A stretch of 26,899 nucleotides of DNA. Origin: Rhodobacterales bacterium CG2_30_65_12 (GTDB lineage: Bacteria > Pseudomonadota > Alphaproteobacteria > Rhodobacterales > Rhodobacteraceae). The position numbers were made by a program, and so were the translations under genes. How positions within the stretch are numbered: position 1 is the stretch's first letter; each line of letters opens with the position of its first letter. The stretch covers positions 1 through 26,899 of the forward strand of contig MNZL01000140.1 in NCBI GenBank assembly GCA_001873585.1, written 5' to 3'. The notes under the pieces were generated by a model. It was given only the letters and a program-made list of their open reading frames with translations. It had not been told where the DNA came from and searched no databases. Positions 8,008-15,011 of this stretch are shown in pieces.

Positions 8008-8049
8008 ATGATCTTGTGGAAGAGGCTTGATTGCCTTCGAAATATGGAT

Positions 8050-8655
8050 TTACACCCAAGGCCGCGCTTGGGCAGCCTTGGCTTCGAATGCGTCGATCGC
8101 CGCCTTCTTTTCCAGCGTGAGGCCGATATCGTCGAGCCCGTTCAGCAGGCAGTGCTTGCGGAAGGCGTCTACCTCGAAGGGGATCTCGGCACCGTCCGAG
8201 GTGGTGATCACTTGCGCTTCAAGGTCCACCGTCATCCGCGCGTTCTGCCCTTTCTCGGCATCCGACATCAGCAAATCCACCTGCTCTCGCGGCAGAACGA
8301 TGGGCAGAATGCCGTTCTTGAAGCAGTTGTTGAAGAAGATATCGGCGAAGGATGTCGAAATGACCGCCTTGATACCGAAATCGGCCAGTGCCCAGGGCGC
8401 GTGCTCGCGCGATGAGCCGCAGCCGAAATTATCGCCTGCAATCAGGATTTCAGCGTTGCGGTATTGCGGCTTGTTGAGCACGAAATCGGCAATCTCATTG
8501 CCCTCCCGGTCATACCGCATCTCGTCAAACAGGTTCACGCCAAGGCCCGAGCGTTTGATCGTTTTCAGGAAAACCTTGGGAATGATCATGTCGGTGTCGA
8601 TGTTGACGAGCGGCATCGGCGCCGCGATCCCGGTGAGCTTTTCGAATTTGTCCAT
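8050..8655 (-). CDS. leuD: 3-isopropylmalate dehydratase small subunit
   Basis: The 201-residue small subunit of isopropylmalate isomerase, which with LeuC interconverts 2- and 3-isopropylmalate in leucine synthesis. It carries the swivelling-domain signatures NIDTDMIIPKVFLKTIKR near the start and GDNFGCGSSREHAPWAL in the middle. Length matches the family. The ATG at 8655 overlaps the leuC stop by one base (TGATG) and has GGGAG 8 nt upstream; a longer frame reaching 8829 is only read-through inside leuC. The close coupling fits the 1:1 heterodimer. Confidence 0.97.
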   Translation of the reverse strand: MDKFEKLTGIAAPMPLVNIDTDMIIPKVFLKTIKRSGLGVNLFDEMRYDREGNEIADFVLNKPQYRNAEILIAGDNFGCGSSREHAPWALADFGIKAVISTSFADIFFNNCFKNGILPIVLPREQVDLLMSDAEKGQNARMTVDLEAQVITTSDGAEIPFEVDAFRKHCLLNGLDDIGLTLEKKAAIDAFEAKAAQARPWV

Positions 8656-10055
8656 CAGATCATCTCCCGAACGTCGGTGAGGTGGCCGGTTATTGCCGCA
8701 GCGGCGGCCATGGCTGGCGATACCAGGTGGGTGCGGCCCTTGTAGCCCTGCCGGCCCTCGAAATTGCGGTTCGAGGTCGAGGCGCAACGCTCTTCGGGGG
8801 CGAGCTGGTCGGGGTTCATGGCAAGGCACATCGAGCAGCCGGCCAGCCGCCAGTCGGCACCGGCCTGCTTGAAGATGTCGGCCAGCCCCTCTTCTTCGGC
8901 CTGCTCGCGCACAAGGCCGGAGCCCGGCACGATCATCATTCGCACACCCTCGGCCACCTTCTTGCCCTTGAGGATCTTGGCCACCTCGCGCAAGTCCTCG
9001 ATCCGCCCGTTGGTGCAGGAGCCGACAAACACCGCATCCACCGGAATGTCGCTCAGCGGCGTGCCGGGCTTGAGCCCCATGTAATCGAGCGCGCGCTTCA
9101 CCGCCTCCACCTTGCCGCCGGTGAAGTCTGAAGGCGAGGGCACGACGCCCGAGATCGGCAGAACGTCTTCAGGGCTGGTGCCCCAGGTAACGACGGGCTC
9201 GATCTCTTCGCCCTTGAGGGTGATGACCTTGTCCCACTGGGCGTCGTCATCCGAGTGAAGCGTTTTCCACCACGCCAGCGCGGCGTCCCACTGCGCACCC
9301 TTTGGCGCATGAGGGCGGCCCTTCACATAGGCAAAGGTCGTCTCGTCCGGGGCGATCAGCCCGGCCCGCGCGCCGCCCTCGATCGCCATGTTGCAGACCG
9401 TCATCCGGCCTTCCATCGAAAGATCGCGGATCGCCTCGCCGCAGTATTCGATCACATAGCCGGTGCCGCCGGCGGTGCCGGTCTTGCCGATCACGGCAAG
9501 GGTGATGTCTTTCGCCGTCACGCCGGGGTTGAGTTTGCCGGTGATCTCCACCTTCATGTTTTTCGATTTCTTCTGGATCAGCGTCTGGGTTGCAAGCACA
9601 TGCTCCACCTCGCTCGTGCCGATCCCGTGCGCCAGCGCACCGAACGCGCCATGGGTGGCGGTGTGGCTGTCGCCGCAGACCACCGTCATCCCCGGCAATG
9701 TCCAGCCCTGCTCGGGGCCGACGATATGCACGATGCCCTGGCGAATGTCATCGACCGGGTAGTAGTGAATGGCGAAATCGCGCGCGTTCTGGTCGAGCGC
9801 GTCTACCTGGATGCGGCTTTCCTCGTTGTCTATGCCTTTGGCGCGGTCAAGCGTGGTGGGCACGTTGTGATCGGGCACGGCGATGGTCTTGTCGGGCGCG
9901 TGCACTTGCCGCCCCGCCATGCGCAGCCCTTCAAAGGCTTGCGGGCTGGTCACCTCGTGAACGAGGTGGCGGTCGATGTAGAGCAGGCAGGTGCCATCTT
10001 CGGCCTCATCGGCGACGTGGGCATCCCAGATTTTATCGTAGAGTGTCTTTGGCAT
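8655..10055 (-). CDS. leuC: 3-isopropylmalate dehydratase large subunit
   Basis: The 466-residue aconitase-type large subunit of isopropylmalate isomerase. The [4Fe-4S] ligands are visible as Cys347 in VGSCTNGR and Cys407/Cys410 in CSMCLAMNPDQL. Other family markers are MTVVCGDSHTATHGAFG (about 123-139) and SNRNFEGRQG (428-437). The length is the usual one. The ATG at 10055 is preceded by a weak ribosome site (GAGAA, 7 nt). It heads a two-gene unit with leuD. The 158 nt before it contain a candidate promoter, a short leaderless ORF and a GC-rich hairpin, suggesting regulation in the leader. Confidence 0.97.
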   Translation of the reverse strand: MPKTLYDKIWDAHVADEAEDGTCLLYIDRHLVHEVTSPQAFEGLRMAGRQVHAPDKTIAVPDHNVPTTLDRAKGIDNEESRIQVDALDQNARDFAIHYYPVDDIRQGIVHIVGPEQGWTLPGMTVVCGDSHTATHGAFGALAHGIGTSEVEHVLATQTLIQKKSKNMKVEITGKLNPGVTAKDITLAVIGKTGTAGGTGYVIEYCGEAIRDLSMEGRMTVCNMAIEGGARAGLIAPDETTFAYVKGRPHAPKGAQWDAALAWWKTLHSDDDAQWDKVITLKGEEIEPVVTWGTSPEDVLPISGVVPSPSDFTGGKVEAVKRALDYMGLKPGTPLSDIPVDAVFVGSCTNGRIEDLREVAKILKGKKVAEGVRMMIVPGSGLVREQAEEEGLADIFKQAGADWRLAGCSMCLAMNPDQLAPEERCASTSNRNFEGRQGYKGRTHLVSPAMAAAAAITGHLTDVREMI

Positions 10056-10096
10056 GGTGATGTTCTCGAATGGCGGAATCTTTGCGTAGTGTACGA

Positions 10097-10113
10097 ACGG
10101 CCCCTCGGGCCGT
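10097..10113 (-). promoter_or_regulatory. GC-rich hairpin in the leuC leader
   Basis: ACGGCCC and GGGCCGT form a perfect 7-bp stem around a 3-nt loop, 42 nt upstream of the leuC ATG and 10 nt after the stop of the small ORF. No T run follows on the leuC strand (the next bases are TCGTACAC), so it is not a textbook intrinsic terminator. It could be a pause site or an mRNA structure that affects leuC translation. Confidence 0.5.
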
Positions 10114-10123
10114 CAGAACCCTG

Positions 10124-10213
10124 TCAGCGAAGTCGTGCAAACACCGTCCGCGCCTGGCGCTGAAAGCGCTGCGGCAAGCGCACATGGTCGGACATATCGA
10201 AAATGTTTGCCAT
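10124..10213 (-). CDS. Candidate 29-residue leader ORF upstream of leuC
   Basis: A short ORF starting MANIFDMSDHV and ending in an Arg-rich tail (6 Arg of 29), stop TGA at 10124-10126. It has no Shine-Dalgarno sequence, but a well-spaced promoter ends 7 nt before its ATG, so the mRNA would be leaderless. It has only two Leu codons (TTG and CTT), so it does not look like a classical leucine attenuation peptide. It may be a real small protein, a leader peptide or chance; coding is unproven. Confidence 0.33.
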   Translation of the reverse strand: MANIFDMSDHVRLPQRFQRQARTVFARLR

Positions 10214-10220
10214 AGGCGCG

Positions 10221-10249
10221 GGGATACGCCGAAAGCGGTTGGCTGACAA
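10221..10249 (-). promoter_or_regulatory. Candidate promoter of the leuC leader and leuCD
   Basis: On the minus strand TTGTCA (10244-10249, 5/6 to consensus) and TATCCC (10221-10226, 3/6) are separated by 17 nt. The start point would fall at about 10214, directly before the ATG of the small ORF, giving a leuC leader of about 160 nt. The candidate tRNA-Pro promoter uses the same TATCCC hexamer. Confidence 0.45.
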
Positions 10250-10370
10250 CCATCATCGCGGCGCCTCGCCAACACGGCAGCATGGCTTGCAAGACAGACG
10301 CGGCATGCCCAGCGCCGAGGAACCCATGTGCATTTCTCATCTTTTGCGAGAGTAGGTCCAATCTCTCTCC

Positions 10371-10415
10371 GAATGCCGACCCGGCATTTTGTACTTCCCG
10401 TGAATGCCGACCCGG
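10371..10415. repeat. Twin 14-bp direct repeats, first one palindromic
   Basis: GAATGCCGACCCGG occurs at 10371-10384 and again at 10402-10415, a 31-bp period (about three helical turns). The first copy extends to a perfect inverted repeat AATGCCG-ACC-CGGCATT (10372-10388); the second is a decayed version (AATGCCG-ACC-CGGTATA). They lie between the leuC promoter and the plus-strand ORF at 10435. Tandem operators for a repressor are one reading; a decayed repetitive element is another. Confidence 0.55.
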
Positions 10416-10434
10416 TATATCCAACTTTCTCTAC

Positions 10435-10800
10435 ATGTTCGGCCCCTGGAGCGCCCGCGCGGCAGACTATCCAAGCAGTCTTGGTCCTGACCTGACCGGC
10501 GCGCTGCGGCATGAAATTGCCGGCTGTGTGCGAACTGCCTTCGGGCGAGACAAATCTCGACTGCTTGGGTCGGTCAGGCTGCTCGATGCGTCAAACAGCC
10601 TTCTGGCGAGCTACCAAATTCAGATCGAGGCCGGCACAGCCGCTGAAACCCGGACCGGTGCGCTTGCACGTGCGTCCGTGACGACCGCAGACGGATTCTA
10701 CCGAGATCTGGTAGGCACCTTCGCACGCACGACACGCGAACAGATCCTGCGGTCCGACCTGCCCGGGGAGCGTATCGTGCGGAATTTGATGAACGGGTAG
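10435..10800 (+). CDS. Hypothetical protein, uncertain
   Basis: A 121-residue reading frame of unknown family. Its C-terminal two thirds look protein-like, with balanced charge and the sequences GALRHEIAGCVRTAFGRDKSRLLGSVRLL, then VTTADGFYRDLVGTFARTTREQIL. The codons are less G/C-ending than in neighbouring genes, which suggests foreign origin, a recent gene, or no gene at all. The frame stays open upstream to an ATG at 10282, but that part runs through the twin repeats and reads like non-coding sequence, so the ATG at 10435 is used; it lacks a ribosome binding site. No signal peptide or domain is recognised. Confidence 0.35.
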   Translation: MFGPWSARAADYPSSLGPDLTGALRHEIAGCVRTAFGRDKSRLLGSVRLLDASNSLLASYQIQIEAGTAAETRTGALARASVTTADGFYRDLVGTFARTTREQILRSDLPGERIVRNLMNG

Positions 10801-10944
10801 CAGCGCCACAGCGGTGCGCGCGTCCATGGCCAAAACCCATTTTTCGATGTTTCGTGATGTGAAGGATGCGGGCGGGTCTCGCAAACCTTCGCGCTGGACG
10901 CTGCGCGCGCGATTTGCCACCTTCGTTGAAAAGGAAGGGAGCGC

Positions 10945-12324
10945 ATGGAAAACCAGACCACGGCAACGGGTGGTGGCGGCGCGGCCTCCGTGGCTGACTC
11001 CGCGCAAGCCGTTGCCCCGCCGAACGCCCCCGCGCCGCAAGATGTGGCGCTGGGCCTCTGGGACGAGATGCTGGTTTTTCTCCAGGGCTTGCTGCGGCCA
11101 TGGAACGCCTATCAGGTGCTCATTGTGCTCGGCATCGGCATTGCCGCGTATATCGCCGCGAAGTATTTCGCGCCGCGCTGGCAGGAATGGCTGCGCACGC
11201 GCGAGGGCTGGCCGACCTGGCGGATGCGGCTCGGCGTGCTGATCCACCGGCGAATGCGCCTCATGTTCTTCGTGGCGCTGATCTGGCCGGTGATCTGGAT
11301 CATGCGCGAGGTGACCTGGCCCTCGCGCTCCTATCTGCTCGCCCTCATTGGCGATCTGGCGCTTGCCTGGCTGGTGATTGCCCTGGTCAGCCGTTTCATA
11401 GGCAATCGCTTCCTGCGCAGAATCGTGCGCACGGCGGGGTGGATCTGGATCACCGTCTCAATCCTCGGCCTCAGTGACGATGCCGTGGCGCTGCTCGACG
11501 GCATCGCCATCGAGCTGGGCGAGATCCGGCTCTCGGCCTGGATGGTGGTGCAGGCGGTGGCGATCATCGGCGCGCTGTTCTTCGCCGCGCGCTTTGTCTC
11601 GAAGAACACCGCGACCAATATCCGCAAGAACGACGATATCAGCCCGTCGCTGCAGGTGCTGCTCGTCAAGCTCCTGCAGGTGGCGCTCTACGGCGCGGCC
11701 TTCTTCATCGGGCTCAAGGCTGTGGGCGTTGATCTCACGGGCCTCGCCTTCCTCTCCGGCGCCATCGGCGTGGGCCTCGGCTTCGGTCTGCAAAAGGTTG
11801 TCTCAAACCTCGTTTCGGGTTTCATCCTGCTGCTCGACAAGTCGATCAAGCCGGGCGACGTGATCAGCCTTGGCGAGACCTTCGGCTGGATCGAACAGAT
11901 GGGCGCGCGCTTTGTCTCGGTCGTCACCCGCGACGGGCGCGAATACCTGATCCCGAACGAAGACCTGATCACCAGCCAGGTGGTGAACTGGTCGCACACA
12001 AATGCCTTTGTCCGGCTCGATATCTATTTTGGCACCGCCTACCACGACGATCCGCACCTGGTGCGCAAGGTGGCGATAGAGGCGGCGGCATCGGTGGAGC
12101 GGGTTCTGCGCTCGCGCCCGACGGTCTGCCACATCGTCGGCTTCGGTGATTCGTCGGTCGATTACATCCTGCGGTTCTGGATCGACGATCCCACCGGCGG
12201 GCTCACCAATATCCGTGGCGATGTCTACCTCGCGCTCTGGGATGCCTTCAAAACCAACGGGATCGACATCCCCTATCCGCAGCGCGAAGTGCGCCTGCTG
12301 GGCGAAAACAAGGCCCCCAGTTGA
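10945..12324 (+). CDS. MscS-family small-conductance mechanosensitive channel
   Basis: A 459-residue inner-membrane channel that should open under membrane tension and release solutes during osmotic downshock. A low-complexity Ala/Pro N-terminus (1-32) is followed by about six hydrophobic helices (near 57-72, 104-121, 131-152, 165-176, 198-216 and 238-262) and the pore-lining MscS helix with its Gly/Ala pattern (SGAIGVGLGFGLQKVVSNLVSG, 271-292). The soluble beta domain follows, with PGDVISLGETFGWIEQMGARFVSVVTRDGREYLIPNE (303-339). E. coli MscS has three helices and 286 residues, so this is one of the larger MscS-like proteins with extra N-terminal helices. GGGAG precedes the ATG by 5 nt. The 144 nt upstream show no clear promoter. 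Confidence 0.95.
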   Translation: MENQTTATGGGGAASVADSAQAVAPPNAPAPQDVALGLWDEMLVFLQGLLRPWNAYQVLIVLGIGIAAYIAAKYFAPRWQEWLRTREGWPTWRMRLGVLIHRRMRLMFFVALIWPVIWIMREVTWPSRSYLLALIGDLALAWLVIALVSRFIGNRFLRRIVRTAGWIWITVSILGLSDDAVALLDGIAIELGEIRLSAWMVVQAVAIIGALFFAARFVSKNTATNIRKNDDISPSLQVLLVKLLQVALYGAAFFIGLKAVGVDLTGLAFLSGAIGVGLGFGLQKVVSNLVSGFILLLDKSIKPGDVISLGETFGWIEQMGARFVSVVTRDGREYLIPNEDLITSQVVNWSHTNAFVRLDIYFGTAYHDDPHLVRKVAIEAAASVERVLRSRPTVCHIVGFGDSSVDYILRFWIDDPTGGLTNIRGDVYLALWDAFKTNGIDIPYPQREVRLLGENKAPS

Positions 12325-12349
12325 GAACCGTGTGCCGAATTGCTATCTT
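12321..12349 (+). promoter_or_regulatory. Promoter of rsfS-rlmH
   Basis: TTGAGA (12321-12326, 5/6 to consensus) and TATCTT (12344-12349, 4/6) are 17 nt apart. The -35 element contains the mscS stop codon (TGA, 12322-12324). A start point near 12356 leaves a leader of about 48 nt before rsfS. This is one of the best promoter matches in the window. Confidence 0.55.
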
Positions 12350-12388
12350 CACCTCATCCCGGCGCCGGGGCGGAAACGGCGCGTCACG

Positions 12389-12395
12389 AAGGAGG
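12389..12395 (+). promoter_or_regulatory. rsfS: Ribosome binding site that selects the rsfS start
   Basis: AAGGAGG is a perfect anti-16S match. It is 8 nt before an in-frame CTG (12404) but only 3 nt before an out-of-frame ATG (12399). The 8-nt spacing is optimal, so the site points to CTG as the initiator. Confidence 0.6.
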
Positions 12396-12403
12396 ACGAT
12401 GTC

Positions 12404-12823
12404 CTGTCTCAGTCAGCAGACGCGGCGCAAAGTGCGGCCGCATCGGGGGCGCGGTTGAAACCTGTGCCCGCACCATTAACGAGCGACAGCTTGCTCGAGC
12501 GCATTATCGCATCGCTTGAAGATGACAAGGCGGAAGAGATCGTATCGATCCCGCTGCGCGGCAAAAGCGCAATGGCCGATCACATGGTGATCTGCTCGGG
12601 CCGGTCCTCGCGCCAGGTCTCGGCGATTGCCGACAAGCTCACCGATCGGCTCAAACACGAGTTGGGCCTCATCTGCAAGGTTGAGGGCAAGGATCAGGGC
12701 GATTGGGTGCTGATCGATGCGGGCGACGTGATCGTCCACGTGTTCCGCCCCGAGGTGCGCGACTTCTACCAGCTTGAAAAGATGTGGATGGCGCCCGGCG
12801 CGGCCTCGCCCGCCAACGCCTGA
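12404..12823 (+). CDS. rsfS: Ribosomal silencing factor RsfS (Iojap family)
   Basis: A 139-residue protein that binds uL14 on the large ribosomal subunit and blocks 70S joining when nutrients are scarce. The RsfS domain is complete: LLERIIASLEDDKAEEIVSI, then GKSAMADHMVICSGRSSRQVSAIAD, EGKDQGDWVLIDAGDVIVHVF and the C-terminal FYQLEKMW. No ATG, GTG or TTG lies at a sensible place in frame. The best start is CTG at 12404, 8 nt after a perfect AAGGAGG; the next candidates, TTG 12455 and GTG 12464, lack ribosome sites. A 19-codon out-of-frame ORF (ATG 12399 to TGA 12456-12458) overlaps the beginning. The stop overlaps the rlmH start by one base. Confidence 0.93.
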   Translation: MSQSADAAQSAAASGARLKPVPAPLTSDSLLERIIASLEDDKAEEIVSIPLRGKSAMADHMVICSGRSSRQVSAIADKLTDRLKHELGLICKVEGKDQGDWVLIDAGDVIVHVFRPEVRDFYQLEKMWMAPGAASPANA

Positions 12824-13293
12824 TGCGGGTGCATGTCGTGGCCGTAGGGCGGTTGCGAACTGGCCCCGAGCGCACGCTGGTTGAAGATTATCTCGCGCGG
12901 TTTGGCAAAACCGGGCGCGCCTTGGGCCTCGGCCCGGCGCAGGTGATTGAGGTTGACGACCGCAAGGGCGGGGGCATGGCGGCAGAGGCCGCCGTTCTGG
13001 AAAAAGCGCTGCCCAAGGGCGCGCTCGTCTGCGTGCTGGACGAGCGCGGTCGCACCATGGCCTCGCCCGATTTTGCGGCCCAGCTTGGCACTTGGCGCGA
13101 TGCCGGGCGCGGTGATGTCGCATTTCTGATCGGCGGGGCGGACGGGCTCGACCCCGCTCTGCGCGCCCGCTCCGATTTTGCCCTGAGTTTTGGCCAGATG
13201 GTCTGGCCGCACATGCTGGTGCGGGTGCTTCTGGCCGAACAGCTCTACCGCGCCGCCTCGATCCTTGCCGGATCGCCCTATCATCGGGCGTGA
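12823..13293 (+). CDS. rlmH: 23S rRNA pseudouridine(1915) N3-methyltransferase
   Basis: A 156-residue SPOUT-class methyltransferase that methylates pseudouridine 1915 in helix 69 of 23S rRNA on assembled ribosomes, using S-adenosylmethionine. The start MRVHVVAVGRLRTGPE, the VCVLDERGRTMASPDFA segment, FLIGGADGLDP and the C-terminal FGQMVWPHMLVRVLLAEQLYRAASILAGSPYHR knot region are all family hallmarks. Length is standard. The ATG overlaps the rsfS stop by one base (TGATG), the usual bacterial pairing of the two ribosome-acting genes. Confidence 0.97.
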   Translation: MRVHVVAVGRLRTGPERTLVEDYLARFGKTGRALGLGPAQVIEVDDRKGGGMAAEAAVLEKALPKGALVCVLDERGRTMASPDFAAQLGTWRDAGRGDVAFLIGGADGLDPALRARSDFALSFGQMVWPHMLVRVLLAEQLYRAASILAGSPYHRA

Positions 13294-13295
13294 GG

Positions 13296-13410
13296 CTGGG
13301 GGGCTGTCTGCCCCCCAGACCCCCCGAAGGTATTTGTAGACCAAAGAAGATGAGATGTTTTCTTGGGTCTGGAAATACCTCACGGGGGTCCGGGGGTGTG
13401 AAGCCCCCGG
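13296..13410. repeat. Triple-hairpin intergenic palindromic element
   Basis: Three nested or adjacent inverted repeats fill the rlmH-gpmI gap. CTGGGGGG/CCCCCCAG (13296-13303/13311-13318) is a perfect 8-bp stem. A long central palindrome pairs 13329-13348 with 13360-13379 (17 of 20 positions) around GGTATTT...AAATACC. CCGGGGG/CCCCCGG (13390-13396/13404-13410) is a perfect 7-bp stem. The G/C-run flanks around a GTATTT core recall intergenic repeats I remember from other Rhodobacterales genomes. It probably ends transcription from rlmH and may be a multicopy element. Confidence 0.7.
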
Positions 13411-13490
13411 TCCGCACACTGACGTGAGCGCGGCATTGCCCCTTGTCCTGCTCCGGCTTAACTAGAGACCAACAGAAAGCGAGGCCCCTG

Positions 13491-15011
13491 ATGACCACCC
13501 CCAAACCTGTCTGCCTGTGCATCCTCGATGGCTTCGGCATCCGTGAAGCGCGCGAGAACAATGCGGTAAAGCTCGCCAATACCCCCAATTTCGATCATCT
13601 CATCGCCACCTGCCCCCATGCCACGATCAAGACCGACGGGCGCGCCGTGGGTCTGCCCCAGGGGCAGATGGGCAATTCCGAAGTGGGCCACACCAATATC
13701 GGCGCCGGCCGGGTGGTGGCGATGGACCTTGGCATGATCTCGCTCTCGATCGAAGACGGCGACTTTGGAAAACGGCCGACACTTCTTGATTTCATTCACA
13801 CCATGAAAAAATCTGGTGGCACTGCGCATCTGATGGGGCTGACCTCGCCCGGCGGTGTGCATGCGCACCAGGATCATATTGTCGCCGCCGCAAAGGCGAT
13901 CACCGCGGCAGGTGTGCCCGTGGCGGTTCACGCGATCACCGACGGGCGCGATGTGGCGCCGCAATCGGCGCGCGAGCAGATCGCCCGGTTCGAGGCCGAA
14001 TTGCCGGACGGTGCGAAGGTGGTGAGCGTCTCGGGGCGCTACTTTGCGATGGATCGTGATAACCGCTGGGACCGCGTGGCGCTGGCCTATGACGCGATGG
14101 TCAAGGCAATGGGCGAGGCCGCAGCCGGCGCCGACAGCGCCATCGCCAAGGCTTATGCGCGCGGCGAAACCGATGAGTTCATCAAGCCGACGGTGCTCGC
14201 GGGCTTCACCGGCATTCACGACAACGACGGAATCTTTTTCCTGAATTTCCGCGCCGACCGTGCTCGCGAGATCCTGCGCGCGATCGGCGAGCCGGGCTTT
14301 GCCGAGTTCGACGTAGGGCAGCGCCCGAAGCTCGCCGCACGGCTCGGCATGGTGGAGTATTCCACCCGCCACAACGCCTACATGACCACGGTTTTCCCGC
14401 CGCGCGATATCGTCAACACGCTGGGGAGCTGGGTGGCGCAGAAGGGATTGCGCCAGTTCCGCCTCGCCGAGACGGAAAAATACCCGCACGTTACTTTCTT
14501 CCTCAACGGCGGCAAGGAAGAGCCGGAGGTGGGCGAAGATCGCTACATGGCGCAAAGCCCAAAGGTGGCCACCTACGATCTCCAACCCGAGATGAGCGCG
14601 GCGGAGGTGGGCGACAAGTTCGTCGAAGCGATCCACAAGGGCTATGATCTGATCGTAACCAACTTTGCCAACCCCGACATGGTTGGTCATTCCGGTATTC
14701 TGGACGCAGCGATCAAGGCGGTTGAAGCCGTCGATACCCAGCTTGGCCGGGTGATCACGGCGTTGGAAGAGGTGGGCGGCGCGGTGATCGTCACCGCCGA
14801 TCATGGCAACTGCGAAACCATGGTCGATCCCGAAACGGGCGGGCCACACACCGCCCATACCACCAACCCGGTGCCAGTGGTGATGTTCGGCGGCCCCGAC
14901 GGCGTGCGTCTGCGTGACGGGCTGCTCAGCGATCTTGCGCCGACGCTGTTGGAGCTCATGGGGCTGCAACAGCCCAAAGAGATGACCGGCAAGAGCCTGA
15001 TCGTTCGGTGA
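13491..15011 (+). CDS. gpmI: 2,3-bisphosphoglycerate-independent phosphoglycerate mutase
   Basis: A 506-residue Mn2+-dependent enzyme of the alkaline phosphatase superfamily that interconverts 3- and 2-phosphoglycerate in glycolysis and gluconeogenesis. Metal ligand Asp13 sits in LCILDGFG, the phosphoserine is Ser63 in QMGNSEVGHTNIGAGR, and HAITDGRDV, VSGRYFAMDRDNRWDR, NFRADRAREI and VTADHGNCETM mark the remaining active-site and metal-binding regions. Length is normal. The ATG at 13491 follows GAGG with a 6-nt spacer; an upstream in-frame GTG at 13443 adds nothing conserved. The stop overlaps the envC-like start by four bases (GTGA). Confidence 0.97.
   Translation: MTTPKPVCLCILDGFGIREARENNAVKLANTPNFDHLIATCPHATIKTDGRAVGLPQGQMGNSEVGHTNIGAGRVVAMDLGMISLSIEDGDFGKRPTLLDFIHTMKKSGGTAHLMGLTSPGGVHAHQDHIVAAAKAITAAGVPVAVHAITDGRDVAPQSAREQIARFEAELPDGAKVVSVSGRYFAMDRDNRWDRVALAYDAMVKAMGEAAAGADSAIAKAYARGETDEFIKPTVLAGFTGIHDNDGIFFLNFRADRAREILRAIGEPGFAEFDVGQRPKLAARLGMVEYSTRHNAYMTTVFPPRDIVNTLGSWVAQKGLRQFRLAETEKYPHVTFFLNGGKEEPEVGEDRYMAQSPKVATYDLQPEMSAAEVGDKFVEAIHKGYDLIVTNFANPDMVGHSGILDAAIKAVEAVDTQLGRVITALEEVGGAVIVTADHGNCETMVDPETGGPHTAHTTNPVPVVMFGGPDGVRLRDGLLSDLAPTLLELMGLQQPKEMTGKSLIVR

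Noticed and set aside
10113..10512. Longer minus-strand frames through the leuC upstream region
   Set aside because: They run through the promoter candidate and the twin repeats, have no ribosome site and lack protein-like composition; only the short leaderless ORF has positional support.
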